Source: Litsea cubeba (lineage: Eukaryota; Streptophyta; Magnoliopsida; Laurales; Lauraceae). Taken from it: a stretch of DNA of 64,000 nucleotides. The notes below the pieces were generated by a model, which worked only from the letters and a program-made list of their open reading frames with translations, ran no database searches and was not told the DNA's origin. The translations under genes were made by a program, and so were the position numbers. Of the stretch, positions 12,751 to 23,200 are shown one piece after another. The stretch's first letter is position 1. The number at the start of each line of letters is the position of its first letter. The DNA lies in contig CM022946.1 of assembly GCA_012931725.1 (NCBI GenBank), forward strand, positions 112,245,819-112,309,818, written 5' to 3'.

Positions 12751-13819
12751 CGGGCATGCTGCTGATAAGGAGGCCTTTCGCCTCTTTTAGGACATTCTGG
12801 CAGTTTGTGTTCCATAGAACCATAAACAAGGCATGCTCCAGTAGTTCTCCAGCATAATTCGGTCCTGTGAGCTTGACTACAAGTCTCACAGACTGGCCTA
12901 TTCTCCTGCCTGTATTGTTTGTCATTCCTATTATTTCTAGGAGTGAATCTTTGCTGTTGTCTTTGCCTTTTATCCTTGGGCTGTCCTCCCTTTTGGTACC
13001 ATGACTCACCACTTCTCTTAGCAGTGTTCGCAACATCCTTCTCTCGCTGAATTTCTTCAGCAGTATAGGCTCGATCCAAGACAGTATCAAACGTAATAGG
13101 TTTCTGACCAGCTACTACTACTGTCTTGTACTCTGGGTTCAAACCTATCATAAACCGTTTGATCTTCTTCTCCTCAGTATCTACCAAATCAAGTTAAGAA
13201 ATTATGCCTCTTTTTGCTGCCATACATGTTCTGGTACAAACTTTCTTTGAAAGTAAGTCCTGAAAGTCTCCCAAATTCCATCTTCCGGCATTGTTTTTAA
13301 TGTGTCCTTAACACTTCTCCACTATGTATTAGCGGATCCTCTGAGCATAGAGGAGGTCAACGAGACTCTCTGCTTAAGAGTGCAGACAACCGTATCAAGT
13401 ACATCCTCGGTGTGTTTCAGCCATTCATCGGCTTGCATCACATCCTCGGTGCCCTTGAACTCAGTGGCTCCTCTCTTACGGAATTGTTCGTAAAGGATAT
13501 TAGGATACTTTTCTTTGTTCTGGTTCACCACTTGATGTTCAATATGCTGTTGAACTGGTGATGGTGTCTGTATCTGAACCTGCATCTGGCTTTGAGTTCC
13601 TAACATCCTAGTCATTTGAGCATGCATACCAACTTGAGCCTCTTGACTCTTGGCTAGCCGTACATTACTTAACACTAACTGGGCTTGCATGCCCATCTGT
13701 GCCTTATGGCTCTTGGCCATCTGTTCGAGTATAGTAGCAAATCTAGCATCGGTCTCAGATATAGGAGGGGATGTGACTACTATAAAGTCATCCTGCCCAC
13801 ATCCTGATCCAGAAGCCAT
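12751..13819 (-). pseudogene. Ty3/gypsy gag, proximal part, decayed
   Basis: The minus-strand frame opens at ATG 13819 (MASGSGCGQDD). It carries a gag capsid-like region (about 13322-13819) with the FKGTEDVMQADEWLKHTEDV block of plant gypsy gag, then LVDTEEKKIKRFMIGLNPEY and a knuckle-like region with CETCSQAHRTELC (about 12830-12930). Between 13187 and 13322 a stop and a frame change interrupt it, and the segment usually found between the YFQRKF-like block and LVDTEEKK is missing, so an internal deletion is likely. The usual second histidine/cysteine spacing in the knuckle is degraded. The remainder of gag is at 343-518. Confidence 0.88.
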
Positions 13820-13997
13820 GCTGTAAACAATACGGAAGGTAAGATTGACATCTCAACACTTCCATCAATATCAATCACATATAGTGAAAGCAATAAACAC
13901 AAATCTATTCAAGATTTGTTACGGAATTAACGTTCCTTACATCGTTCTTAAGTTTGCTAAGTCTTTTAAATATTTTCACTTAGCTTATTAACCTAAT

Positions 13998-14009
13998 GCT
14001 CTGATACCA
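13998..14009 (-). other. Gypsy primer-binding site (tRNA-iMet)
   Basis: The minus strand reads TGGTATCAGAGC, 11 bases inside the LTR edge at 14021. It is complementary to initiator tRNA-Met and fixes the minus-strand orientation of the element. Confidence 0.88.
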
Positions 14010-14020
14010 TTCAATAAGTA

Positions 14021-16298
14021 TGTCACGACCCGGTCCCGAGATTAGATTAGCTCGGATAAACCCCGAGTCGCGAATGCATACTTACTCCCGTAAATTCTGA
14101 ATTAACAAAAGCTAAAACAACATTTACAAGGGATCACAACATAACCTGTCATCTGTATAAAATTGCGGAAGATATACATTGACGAAAACATAATATATAA
14201 GTCCTTTACAAAATGTAAAGTCCAATATACAAGTTCAGTTCTATGTTCACTAAGGAAGTCAACCACCATATACTTAATACAATACGGGGACTTCTAATTA
14301 CATTCCAAAAGTATTTACAAAATCTAATTCCAACTTGTTTCCAAAAGTATTCCATTCGCACTCCGGAATCAAATCCACTCGATTAAACCTCCTGGAGGTA
14401 TCGGGCGGGCATTCTCCGCTGGCGGCGCGATCTCGGCAGGACCGGCTGAGTATCTGGGCCTGTGACATTCATCAATAGTACCATGAATACGACGGTTCAA
14501 CAAGTATACAATTCTATGATAGTAGAAGTTATCAAGAATGAGAACCTGTCATTTCTTGACTTAACAGTTCTATATAGTTCGATATAAACGACAACAATTT
14601 ATATATACAATGTGTCAAGTAATATCAGTAAATTGATATCTACTAAGATATTCATTTACAACAACATTTAATTTCTATTACATGGCTTGTGTCCTTTATT
14701 AACTCAGGGTCAAACAGCCCACCATTTGATGACCCAGGCCTCAAGGATTAATGACTTGTCAAATGGGTGGAACTTATCAGTGTCTTGATCAGAGATCACC
14801 AACTATCCACGAGGCTCCAGAATGCCCCAAATATCTGCTGCAGCAGGATTTATTAATTCATTCCAATTCAATTCGTTGTTACCTTTAGTAACTTTCCATT
14901 TCTTTTCATTTATTCAATTAAGATACAGTACATTATGTCCGTGTAGTTCACTCATGAGATGAAGACCATAATGATGCGGAAGTCAACCAATTCTAGTCAG
15001 ACTTCTAAGCCAATCAAATGAATGAAACATTCATTTTCCAATACATGTACTATTTTTTATGAATATGATTTTTAATCATGTATTCGGAAAACTAAGTTTA
15101 CACCTATGAAGGCTTAGACATTAACAAAATTCAGCCTGTATACATTAAGCTTCATAACAGACAATTTAACTCATTTTTGTATAGTGTCGGTCGGCCTGTC
15201 GGTCGACCGACAGCTTCAGGTCGGCTGACAGACGATGCGTCGGTCAGAATTCCAGAGAGCTGGAATTCAACGAATCAACCCTTCATGTCATCGGTCGACC
15301 GACCTCCCTATGTCGGCTGACCGACATAACGTCGGTCAGAATTCCAGAGAGCTGGAATTCCACTTCATTTTCTGACATGTGTTGTCGGTTAGGTCATCTG
15401 TCGACCGACAATGCGTCGGTCAGAATTCCAGAGAGCTGGAATTCACTGAATACAGGTTCCAAACCTGTCGGTCAGCTCGTCAGTCGACCGACAGACACCC
15501 AGAATCTCAGTTTCGAGTTCGGATTTCTGAAGCTAAAACCATGGATTTTTTTACTTCCTTTGAGTCTTAATATGTTGAAAACAATTAGAAATCATAAGAT
15601 GAGTATGACATGCCTTGTTTGAAGATCGAATGGAAGAAAACCCCTATGATAGCTTGCTATTTGAGATGAAGACCTCTCCAAGCCAAGCTCTACCACTTCA
15701 AAGTGAAAACCAACTTGAGAAAGACGAAGAAGATGAAGAAGGCTCCTCCAAAACCACTTGAAATCCTCAGCTTTGATGCTTGATGGAGATGAAATGGAAG
15801 AAAGAAGAGAGAAACAGAGAGAAAAAGGTGTGCCTAGGGCATGAATGAAGATGTAAATGAGTTGAATGACTCATTGAGTCATCTCTTAGCTTATATAAGC
15901 TAAGAGTTGCAAGAAGGTCCTCCACCTCCTTAAGTCATTTCAATTTAAGTCAAATGCAGGGTCATTTGACGAGTTTCTCGTCGGACGAGTTCGAGTCTAT
16001 TATGAAAATTAACGTACTCGTCAAGATACGCGCGTTGGTATCCAGAGTTTCCGTATTCGTCGAAATACGTAGAAAGTCGTATTTACACAAAAGTCCATCA
16101 ACTCCTAGTTTCAGTTCAAAAACTCATTCAATTCATTTACAATCCATTTCGCAAGTTCATTAAGCTTAATTCATTCTCTTTAGGCTAAACCAAGTCAATT
16201 TGGTCCTAAGCCATCATTAATCCAATTAAACACGTTTAATTAGCCATAAGTTCAATTAATAAGAGTTAATCATGATTAACTCAGGACGAGGTCTTACA
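14021..16298 (-). mobile_element. 5' LTR of the minus-strand gypsy element (2278 bp)
   Basis: On the minus strand it starts TGTAAGACCTCGTCC at 16298 and ends GGGTCGTGACA at 14021. The primer site and gag follow downstream. A TATA-like CTTATATAAGC lies near 15889-15899. At 16299 the plus strand enters a HAK/KUP potassium transporter reading frame, so the element inserted in a coding exon. The 3' LTR and the second target duplication must lie to the left, outside the window or lost. Confidence 0.87.
15180..15495. repeat. Palindrome-bearing tandem repeats inside the gypsy LTR
   Basis: Three units starting near 15241, 15333 and 15417 (spacing 92 and 84) share CGGTCAGAATTCCAGAG followed by AGCTGGAATTC. 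The core is a perfect hairpin: GAATTCCAG, loop AGAG, CTGGAATTC. Between the units lie clusters of GTCGGTCGACCGAC-type palindromes. Confidence 0.85.
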
Positions 16299-16902
16299 CC
16301 TAGTCCAAGGAATCCCACCCATCTTCAGAAACTACGTCGATAATGTGCCATCATTGCACTCAGTCCTCATTTTCGTCTCTATTAAATCGCTTCCTATAAG
16401 CAAGGTCCTCCCAGAAGAGCGCTTTCGATTCTACCTTGTTAACCCGAGAGAGCTCGGAGTCTTTCCTTGCTTCGTAAGGTACAGGTACGCAGACTTGCAT
16501 TAGCATGAGTCCTTAGAGAGGACATTGGTCGACCGATTGAAGGAAGTTATAAGAGATGAATTGCGAATATCACATGTTAGACCCAATAATAAGGATGCCC
16601 CAGAGGGTGGTGAATCGGATGATAGAATGGATATAGATGAGGAGGTTAAGAAAGAGCAAGAAAATCAGAGAAAAGATGCTGTAAAGGAGGAGGTAGAATT
16701 CATAGAAAGGGAGTACAATGCAAGAATAGTTCATCTTTTAGGGAAGATTGAGGTGGTGGCATCAAAAGGGTCTAATTTTGGAAGGAGGATTTTGATAGAC
16801 TATGCATATAATATCTTGAAGAGGAACATAAGGGAGAGAGATGAAGTGTTGAATATCCCACGCAAGCGTCTGTTGAAGGTTAGTATGACTTACGAGCTCT
16901 AG
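16299..16902 (+). pseudogene. HAK/KUP/KT potassium transporter, 3' exon remnant
   Basis: From 16300 the frame reads LVQGIPPIFRNYV, VPSLHSVLIFVSIKSLPI and PREL, and near the end IEREY, RIVHLLG, GRRILIDYAYN, RERDEV, IPRKRLLKVSMTYEL, stop at 16900-16902. These blocks are the conserved cytoplasmic C-terminal region of plant HAK/KUP/KT potassium/proton symporters, which take up or move potassium across plasma membrane or tonoplast. About 200 of the usual 750-850 codons remain. An in-frame TAG at 16501-16503 interrupts an otherwise open frame. The 5' side is abutted exactly by a gypsy LTR at 16298. The rest of the gene may lie left of the window, displaced by more than 16 kb of nested elements. No function is expected. 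Confidence 0.9.
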
Positions 16903-18259
16903 AAGAACAATGCTAAAGAAGTAAATACTCTAATAGAGATCTTTGTTCAACTTCACTTATACAGATTACTTTGTTTTTGCACCTTCCATTGTTTTTTTAT
17001 GTTTATTTTTATTTGACAATCTTCAAATGAACAGACTAGTTTAGATTGTTTGTGTGCTCTAGCAATTTTTGTTTTGTAGAAGACCTGGCAACTATATTCT
17101 GTGTCCATACCAGTTAACTTTTCATGTGGATTAATTGTAGAGTATCTAGCCATTCATTCATCTGGTGGACCAAGTCATTAGTTAGCCAAACATGTTCAAT
17201 GGCGTGGAAATAGATGTGTGAAAAACACAACAGATAACTAAAATACTAATGTTTGGATCGACCTATTCAAGGTGATATTCTGATGCCAAAATAAGGGTTT
17301 GCAATGGACACAATAGGGTCATCAGTTTTGCATATAAAATTAAAGTATCGATGTGACAATATGGATATGTTGCTTGTTTAAAAGTACAAGCATCAGACTT
17401 CAGGCATGGTTAGGTCTTAATCATCTAGCCCCATAGGTCTTGTAAGTTACAAGTATGGACTCAACCACCAGCACCACTATTTTGTTATCTTCATTGGCCA
17501 AATGGGCTAGGTCTTGTCCTGTTTCAAACTAAAGGCCCGAGCCCAGTGGAGGTATCGGGAAATTTTCCTTGAGGTGACCATCATATAAAAAGAATTTCTT
17601 TGGTGGGGACATTTATAAGGAAAGCATATAATTTCCTCTAATATATAAGTTTATTTTAAATTTTCCTCTAATATATGGGGGTTTTTCTAAAATATCTGGA
17701 ACATAAAATCTCAAATGGGCAATTGCCATGAGCTGATTGGTAGTCCCTATGACAAAAATGTACTCAAGCCCATTGTGATGGGCCTTACAACCATGGGTTC
17801 TCCAGGGCATTGTCTCCAGCTATCCCTTATTTGTCATAGAAATTGATGGTTAAAAAGATTACCAACTGTTCATATTCAATTTTCAATTTATGAGTGTGGG
17901 CCCAGAGCTCACGGATAGAAATCCTTGAAAATTCACATTGTATGTGGTCATTTGATTTCATTTTTGTATTTCCATCTCTTACAACTCACCTTTGGGTTGA
18001 ATACTACACCAAACTATCTCTTGTGCATCATTTTGAACTTGGAAACTCTTAGAATTTCATTACAGCGAACCAAACGCTATCTGCATCAACCACCGACAAA
18101 AACAAACAGTATTAAAATTTCTAGGAATTCACTTATATGAGAAAAAAGAAAAAGGGCATCATGCATGTTTTATATATGTTAAATATATACAAATAGATCG
18201 GCCATATAGATCACCCCATAGATAATTAAACATCTTTTCTGCCTAGTTGCATTCCAATT
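16903..18259. other. Intergenic, former 3' flank of the transporter
   Basis: AT-rich sequence with no gene family recognised. Short open stretches are scattered and without conserved motifs. A repeated CCTCTAATATAT phrase near 17634 and 17665 is the only local structure noticed. Confidence 0.6.
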
Positions 18260-18962
18260 TGAGGGTTTAGGGCTCAAGATCTCTAGATTGGTCCACTTAA
18301 TAAATCAACCCACTAGTGTGCAAAAAATAATAATCTACGCAGCGGAAGTAAAATCACAAGCACAGACCACAAGGACACCAAATTTAAGGTGGAAAACTCA
18401 AACCGGGTAAAAAACCACTGATCCGTACTGGATCTAATTAAGCACTATGAATCTCGCAATTACAAGAAACTCAAATTTCTTCCCTAGATATCCCCTATCT
18501 AAAGACTGAAGTTACCTTGTGTCTCATCACGCTTCAACGACATCACATCGTTGATTGCAACAGATCCAGCGTTTGACTCCTCAAATCTTCTATGCAAGAA
18601 GATGATCTTCTACAAGAGATGCAGAAGAACTTAGCTCTCTAGAGTACTTGGCAGCACAACTCTTCAAAAATCTCTAGAGAAAATTTCTCTCAATTAGATC
18701 ACTAATTCATAATTTGAGAGATGATTTCTGTCTCTTTGGGTTATGAGAAACACCCAATATATAGCCCCTAATTCGTGCTTAAGACTCCTAAAAATATTCC
18801 ACTTAGAATAAGAGTCATTTTTCCAACTCTAAAAAAGAATCCTGAACCAACTCTTCTTCCACCGTCCGCCACCCTCGCTATAGCGAGAGTGCTCTCTGCC
18901 AGCAATTTTTTTTAGCCTCTTTTGTTGACTTTTAAGGCCTGTCAGCAGCTTTTAATCTAACA
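18260..18962 (-). repeat. 3' LTR of the gag-only element
   Basis: On the minus strand it starts TGTTAGATTAAAAG at 18962 and ends CCCTAAACCCTCA at 18260. Near the minus-strand promoter side there is a TATA-like region (ATATATTGGGTG) around 18753-18765. Confidence 0.9.
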
Positions 18963-18978
18963 ATCTCTCCCTTTTGGC
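18963..18978 (-). other. Polypurine tract of the gag-only element
   Basis: The minus strand reads GCCAAAAGGGAGAGAT directly before the 3' LTR start TGTTAG. It shows the plus-strand priming site is preserved. Confidence 0.82.
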
Positions 18979-19409
18979 AATTCTTGGATAAATCCCCTAG
19001 AACAATACAATAAGATCTACCCAAAAGAAAAACTCAAAATACAATGAATTTTTAATTAAAAAAAATTATCACTGTAGATATTGAATTGCCTTAGCTTGTA
19101 GAACTCTTCTGGGCTTCATTCTTCTCCCCCTTAATTTGTCCATAATTGACAAATAAAAATCATCATGCAGCTGCAGTAGCTCCCCCTCGATTTTGACTCC
19201 CCCTCACTATGATCTTCGTATCAGCACTGGGGGTGAGAGCTTGACCTCCTTGATCAGGGCTTGTTATGATTAGCCACCCACACTTTTGTAGTTGGAACAT
19301 TCACCATAGTGTGAACAAACTCCTTAAGAAAATCAGATTTTCTAACCCAAATTTGAGTTGCCTTGGGTGGAGAAGAATTCTTCCGCCATTGCTTGGTCTT
19401 AGGTAGACT
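18979..19409 (-). other. Non-coding stretch between gag and 3' LTR
   Basis: About 430 bp takes the place of pol. On the minus strand it contains remnants reminiscent of the start of copia pol (a WVRKSD-like phrase near 19340) and a GGGGGAG-rich segment typical of the 3' leader of some copia elements. That suggests pol was lost by one internal deletion (inference). Confidence 0.6.
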
Positions 19410-21122
19410 TTACAGCTTCTTACAATGGGGACGAATGTGTCCTTTCTTTCCACAATGGTGACAAGTGAATGTGCATGCAGTGCGTGACACATTCTTTTTC
19501 TTGATACTATTCGACACATTATTTGAAAGTGCAGTATCTGGAGTAGCATGTGCAACACTAGAAACAAAAATTGTTTTACCTTTAGCATTTGAAGTGGATG
19601 CACCATGATCATAACCGAGACCGCTTCTGTCAGACTGAGACTTCTGACTACACAAGATATTTGTAAGAGTTTTTGAACCAGTATTCATCTTGATTAGTGA
19701 AGCTTTTTTCACTCTTAGCTCAGACAGAGTGATCTTCAATTTTCCTTGCAAATCTTCTTTTTCAGATTTAACAGTCTCTATCTCTTTCTTCAGATTCACT
19801 ACTTCTTGTTCAGCCTTCTTAAATATTTGACCCTCAGTAGTCAAAGTTTCAGCCATGCAGATCTTCTGACTTTCCAAGAGATGAACATTTTCAAGTGATT
19901 GCTCTAATTCAATTTTCAATGCAGAATTTTCTTCTTGAGCAGCCTGAAGCTTAATAATAATCTTCTTGCCATACTTTGTCATCTTGACACAATCAGCATA
20001 TGTAGCATGATACAACTCTATATAATCTTTCTCTTGATCTGACATCTCATCATCATGATCTTCATCAATATCATTGTCAGACAGAGACTTAGTTATGAAA
20101 GCCACAAACTTGCCATTCACAGTTTCAGAAGTTTCAATTGAAGGATCTTGTTCTTCTTCTGATGACTCTTCTTCCCAAGTTGTGTTGAGAGCTTTTTTCT
20201 GTATAACCTTTTTCTTGTTGGCACACTCACTAGCATAGTGACCATAGCCGTGGCACTCAAAACACTTAGTTCCTTTTGCAGAATCTTTTTTCGTAAATTT
20301 GGAACTCTTCCACTTGACTTGTTTTGACTTCATGTACTTCTTGAAATAATTAAACATTTCAACCATAACATCTTCAGCTTCAGATTCAGAATCAGAACCA
20401 GACTCAGTTTTCTTTTCAGGTTTCTTTCTTGATTCTGAGTTGGCTTTCAAAGCAATACCTTTCTCTTTTAATTTTCCTTTATCCAAACGGTTTGCTTCAA
20501 AGGTTTGAAGATTTCCAACCAATTGGTTTACCTTGAGAGTATCAAGATTCTTGCTTTCTTCAATAGCATCAACTTTAGAATCGAATCTTGAAGGTAGAGA
20601 CCACAATATTTTCTTGACAATCTTGTTTTCTTGAATTTCCTCACCCATATTGAAAACAGAATTGACAATATCATTCAGCTTTGCATAAAATTGATCAAAG
20701 GTCTCATCTTCTTCCATCACGATGGTTTCAAATTCTTTAGTCAGCCTTTGCAATTTAGACTGCTTCACCGTGTCTGTACCCTCATACACCGTCTGTAAGA
20801 CTTCCCACGCTTCTTTTGCAGTTTTGCAAGTGGAAATCCTACGAAACTCTTCAGCAGACACTCCATTGTATATAATATTAACTGCCTTGTTATTACAATT
20901 GGAGGCATGCTTCTCATTCTTAGTCCATTCAGCTTTAGGTTTAGGAACAGTTTGTCCACTAACCACAATTGTTGGTCTGGAGTAACCCTCCTCAACAATA
21001 TCCCACACATCATCATCAATGGACTTAAGGAATCTAATCATCATTTGCTTCCAATATGCATAATTAGAACCATCTAGCAAAGGGGGCTTAGAAGTTAATG
21101 TCCCTTCTCGATTGAACACCAT
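19410..21122 (-). CDS. Copia-type gag protein, 570 aa, intact
   Basis: One uninterrupted minus-strand frame from ATG 21122. The N-terminus (LLDGSNYAYWKQMM, residues about 16-29, then VWDIVEEGY) is the DUF4219-like gag start, and residues about 90-220 form a UBN2-type capsid region. Two CCHC zinc knuckles follow: CFECHGYGHYASEC near residue 288 and CHHCGKKGHIRPHC near the C-terminus (about 554-567). An acidic region and a predicted coiled coil (about 385-480, heptad-like L/E/K) lie between them. Gag would form the particle that packages element RNA. The absence of any stop over 570 codons, beside clearly decayed neighbours, suggests recent selection or youth. No pol follows. Confidence 0.9.
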   Translation of the reverse strand: MVFNREGTLTSKPPLLDGSNYAYWKQMMIRFLKSIDDDVWDIVEEGYSRPTIVVSGQTVPKPKAEWTKNEKHASNCNNKAVNIIYNGVSAEEFRRISTCKTAKEAWEVLQTVYEGTDTVKQSKLQRLTKEFETIVMEEDETFDQFYAKLNDIVNSVFNMGEEIQENKIVKKILWSLPSRFDSKVDAIEESKNLDTLKVNQLVGNLQTFEANRLDKGKLKEKGIALKANSESRKKPEKKTESGSDSESEAEDVMVEMFNYFKKYMKSKQVKWKSSKFTKKDSAKGTKCFECHGYGHYASECANKKKVIQKKALNTTWEEESSEEEQDPSIETSETVNGKFVAFITKSLSDNDIDEDHDDEMSDQEKDYIELYHATYADCVKMTKYGKKIIIKLQAAQEENSALKIELEQSLENVHLLESQKICMAETLTTEGQIFKKAEQEVVNLKKEIETVKSEKEDLQGKLKITLSELRVKKASLIKMNTGSKTLTNILCSQKSQSDRSGLGYDHGASTSNAKGKTIFVSSVAHATPDTALSNNVSNSIKKKNVSRTACTFTCHHCGKKGHIRPHCKKL

Positions 21123-21166
21123 TCTAGAAATATCTTTAGATCAAACACAGCAAATTAGTGTAACCC

Positions 21167-21178
21167 GCTCTGATACCA
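21167..21178 (-). other. Primer-binding site of the gag-only element
   Basis: The minus strand reads TGGTATCAGAGC, two bases inside the 5' LTR edge (21181), complementary to initiator tRNA-Met. Confidence 0.9.
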
Positions 21179-21180
21179 AT

Positions 21181-21874
21181 TGAGGGTTTAGGGTTCGAGA
21201 TCTCTAGATTGGTCCACTTAATAAATCAACCCACTAGTGTGCAAAAAATAATAATCTACGCAGCGAAAATAAAATCACAAGCACACACTACAAGGACACC
21301 AAATTTAAGGTGGAAAAGTAAAAAACCACCGATATGTACTGGATCTAATCAAACACTATGAATCTCGCAATTACAAAAAAACTCAGATTTCTTCCCTAGA
21401 TATCCCCTATCTAAAGACTGAAGTTACCTTGTGTCGCATCACGCTTCAACGACATCACACCGTTGGTTGCAACAGATCTAGCGCTTGACTCCTCAAATCT
21501 TCTACGCAAGAAGATGATCTTCTACTAGGGATGCAGAAGAACTTGGCTCTCTAGAGTACTTGGCAGCACAACTCTTCAAAAATCTCTAGAGAAAATTTCT
21601 CTCAATTAGATCACTAATTCAGAATTTGAGAGATGATTTCTGTCTCTTTGCGTTATAAGAAACACCCAATATATAGCCCCTAATTCGTGCTTAAGACTCG
21701 TAAAAATATTCCACTTAGAATAAGAGTCCTTTTTCCAACTCTAAAAAAGAGTCTTGAACCAACTCTTCTTCCACCGTCCGCCACCCTCGTTATAGCGAGA
21801 GTGCTCTCTGCCAGCAATTTTTTTTAGCCTGTTTTGTTGACTTTTAAGGCCTGTCAGCAGCTTTTATTCTGACA
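21181..21874 (-). repeat. 5' LTR of the gag-only element
   Basis: Matches 18260-18962 along its whole length with scattered substitutions and a small indel (an ACTCAAACCGGGT-like segment missing here). It ends GACA at 21874, followed by the duplication CAATT. Confidence 0.9.
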
Positions 21875-21879
21875 CAATT

Positions 21880-22590
21880 TATTATTACATCCAATTAAGT
21901 TATCATCTTCTGGGCCTTCTATGGACAATCTGTAATCCAATACTTGAGCTAGACTTGTCCCTTCTAATTAAGCTCATGGGTGACTCATGCCCATGCCCAA
22001 GTATAAACTGGAGCATAAGGCTGTAAAGGTAAACTAGCTAAGACTAGCCATGGTCAAGCTCCCCCTGATTGAACAATGGCTCAGCTTGAACCTAACTTGA
22101 GCTTAAATCAAGCTTAGTTTGAGCTAAGCTTAGCTCAAAATTGGCTTGATTTATATTATAACTAGTATCATTTCCTGTAAGCTTAGCTCAAACTTGACTG
22201 TTGTTGTACTGGCAGTAGTTTCTTCTTCGAATATTTTTAGATTTATGGAAGTCTTATTGTCTGCACTCATTTTAAACACCATCATGTCTAAACTTGAACT
22301 TTTTGTTTCTTTTTTTATTTAATTCTTGACGGCTTCTCTTTCTCTTCCTTGCCATGCCTTTTGTAGCTTCATCATTTGAATAATTGCACACCGAGGTTGC
22401 TATTTTGAGTGATAGTTTTTGCATTTGAACCTTTTAATATGATATTTCAGAGATAACAGTCGCGTGATGGTGAATCCCAAGGGAGAAGGGAAAACTACAA
22501 TTAACTTTTTGAACAAATTACATTTCATTATTGATTTTACAGAATTCATCCCAAATTCAACATTTTTTCTTCAAAACTTATATAATATGA
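21880..22590. other. Intergenic with inverted-repeat patch
   Basis: No gene seen. Around 22075-22200, AAGCTTAG and (T)TTGAGCTAAGC words occur repeatedly in both orientations (for example 22112-22140), giving a self-complementary patch. The rest is AT-rich. Confidence 0.6.
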
Positions 22591-23022
22591 TGTTACACCC
22601 TGACCCTAATTAATCGTGTTTAACCATAATTAATTGTGCTTTATTTAAACTAATAGTGCTTAGTTATTAATTAAGTTATTATTATGTAATTAGTCTTATT
22701 TTAGGCTGTTGGGTTGGACCATAGGTCTTGGCTAGGTAGTTTGAAACTAATTTGGCCCATTTAGGTAAAGTGATGGACTTTTTCGTAATCGTAGATTATC
22801 TAATTTTGCATCATATACACGTCATATTGGCATTATTATGTGTATCTCGTCGAGCACGTCGATTTTCAAATAGGGCACTTTCTCATTAGACCTCAAATTC
22901 TTTAAGTGAGCTATCATTTGACCCAATATGAAAATACATATAACTAGTGGGACTTTCTAGTAAACGGGGAAACTTCATCACTTAAATCAACCATGCTCCA
23001 TTTCAATCGATCAATTCTTGTT

Positions 23023-23200
23023 GGCTGCTAATGGGAACCCTTTCTTCTTACTTTTCTCTTCCATTTCTCATTCTCTCTTCTCAAAGCATCTAAAGGAAAC
23101 TTTGCATGTGATGGCTGCTAATGGGAACCCTTTCTTCTTACTTTTCTCTTCCATTTCTCATTCTCTCTTCTCAAAGCATCTAAAGGAAACTTTGCATGTG
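23023..23200 (+). repeat. 90-bp tandem duplication in the solo LTR
   Basis: Two copies starting GGCTGCTAATGGGAACCC at 23023 and 23113 appear identical through TTTGCATGTG (ends 23110 and 23200). A perfect copy implies a recent duplication inside the LTR. Confidence 0.92.

Larger units (their letters stand above)
18260..21874 (-). mobile_element. Gag-only LTR retrotransposon (TR-GAG type), complete
   Basis: Two LTRs (18260-18962 and 21181-21874, about 700 bp each) bound the element, with perfect 5-bp duplications CAATT at 18255-18259 and 21875-21879. On the minus strand the order is 5' LTR, tRNA-Met primer site (21178-21167), one gag frame (21122-19410), a 447-bp non-coding stretch, a polypurine tract (18978-18963) and the 3' LTR. 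No protease, integrase, RT or RNase H sequence is present. The internal region is about 2.2 kb. By eye the LTRs differ by a few percent. This matches the described class of non-autonomous terminal-repeat elements that keep only gag, presumably mobilised by a copia partner in trans. Confidence 0.92.

Noticed and set aside
18260..21874. Reading as an ordinary host gene with zinc knuckles
   Set aside because: LTRs, primer site, purine tract and a perfect target duplication show it is a retrotransposon.
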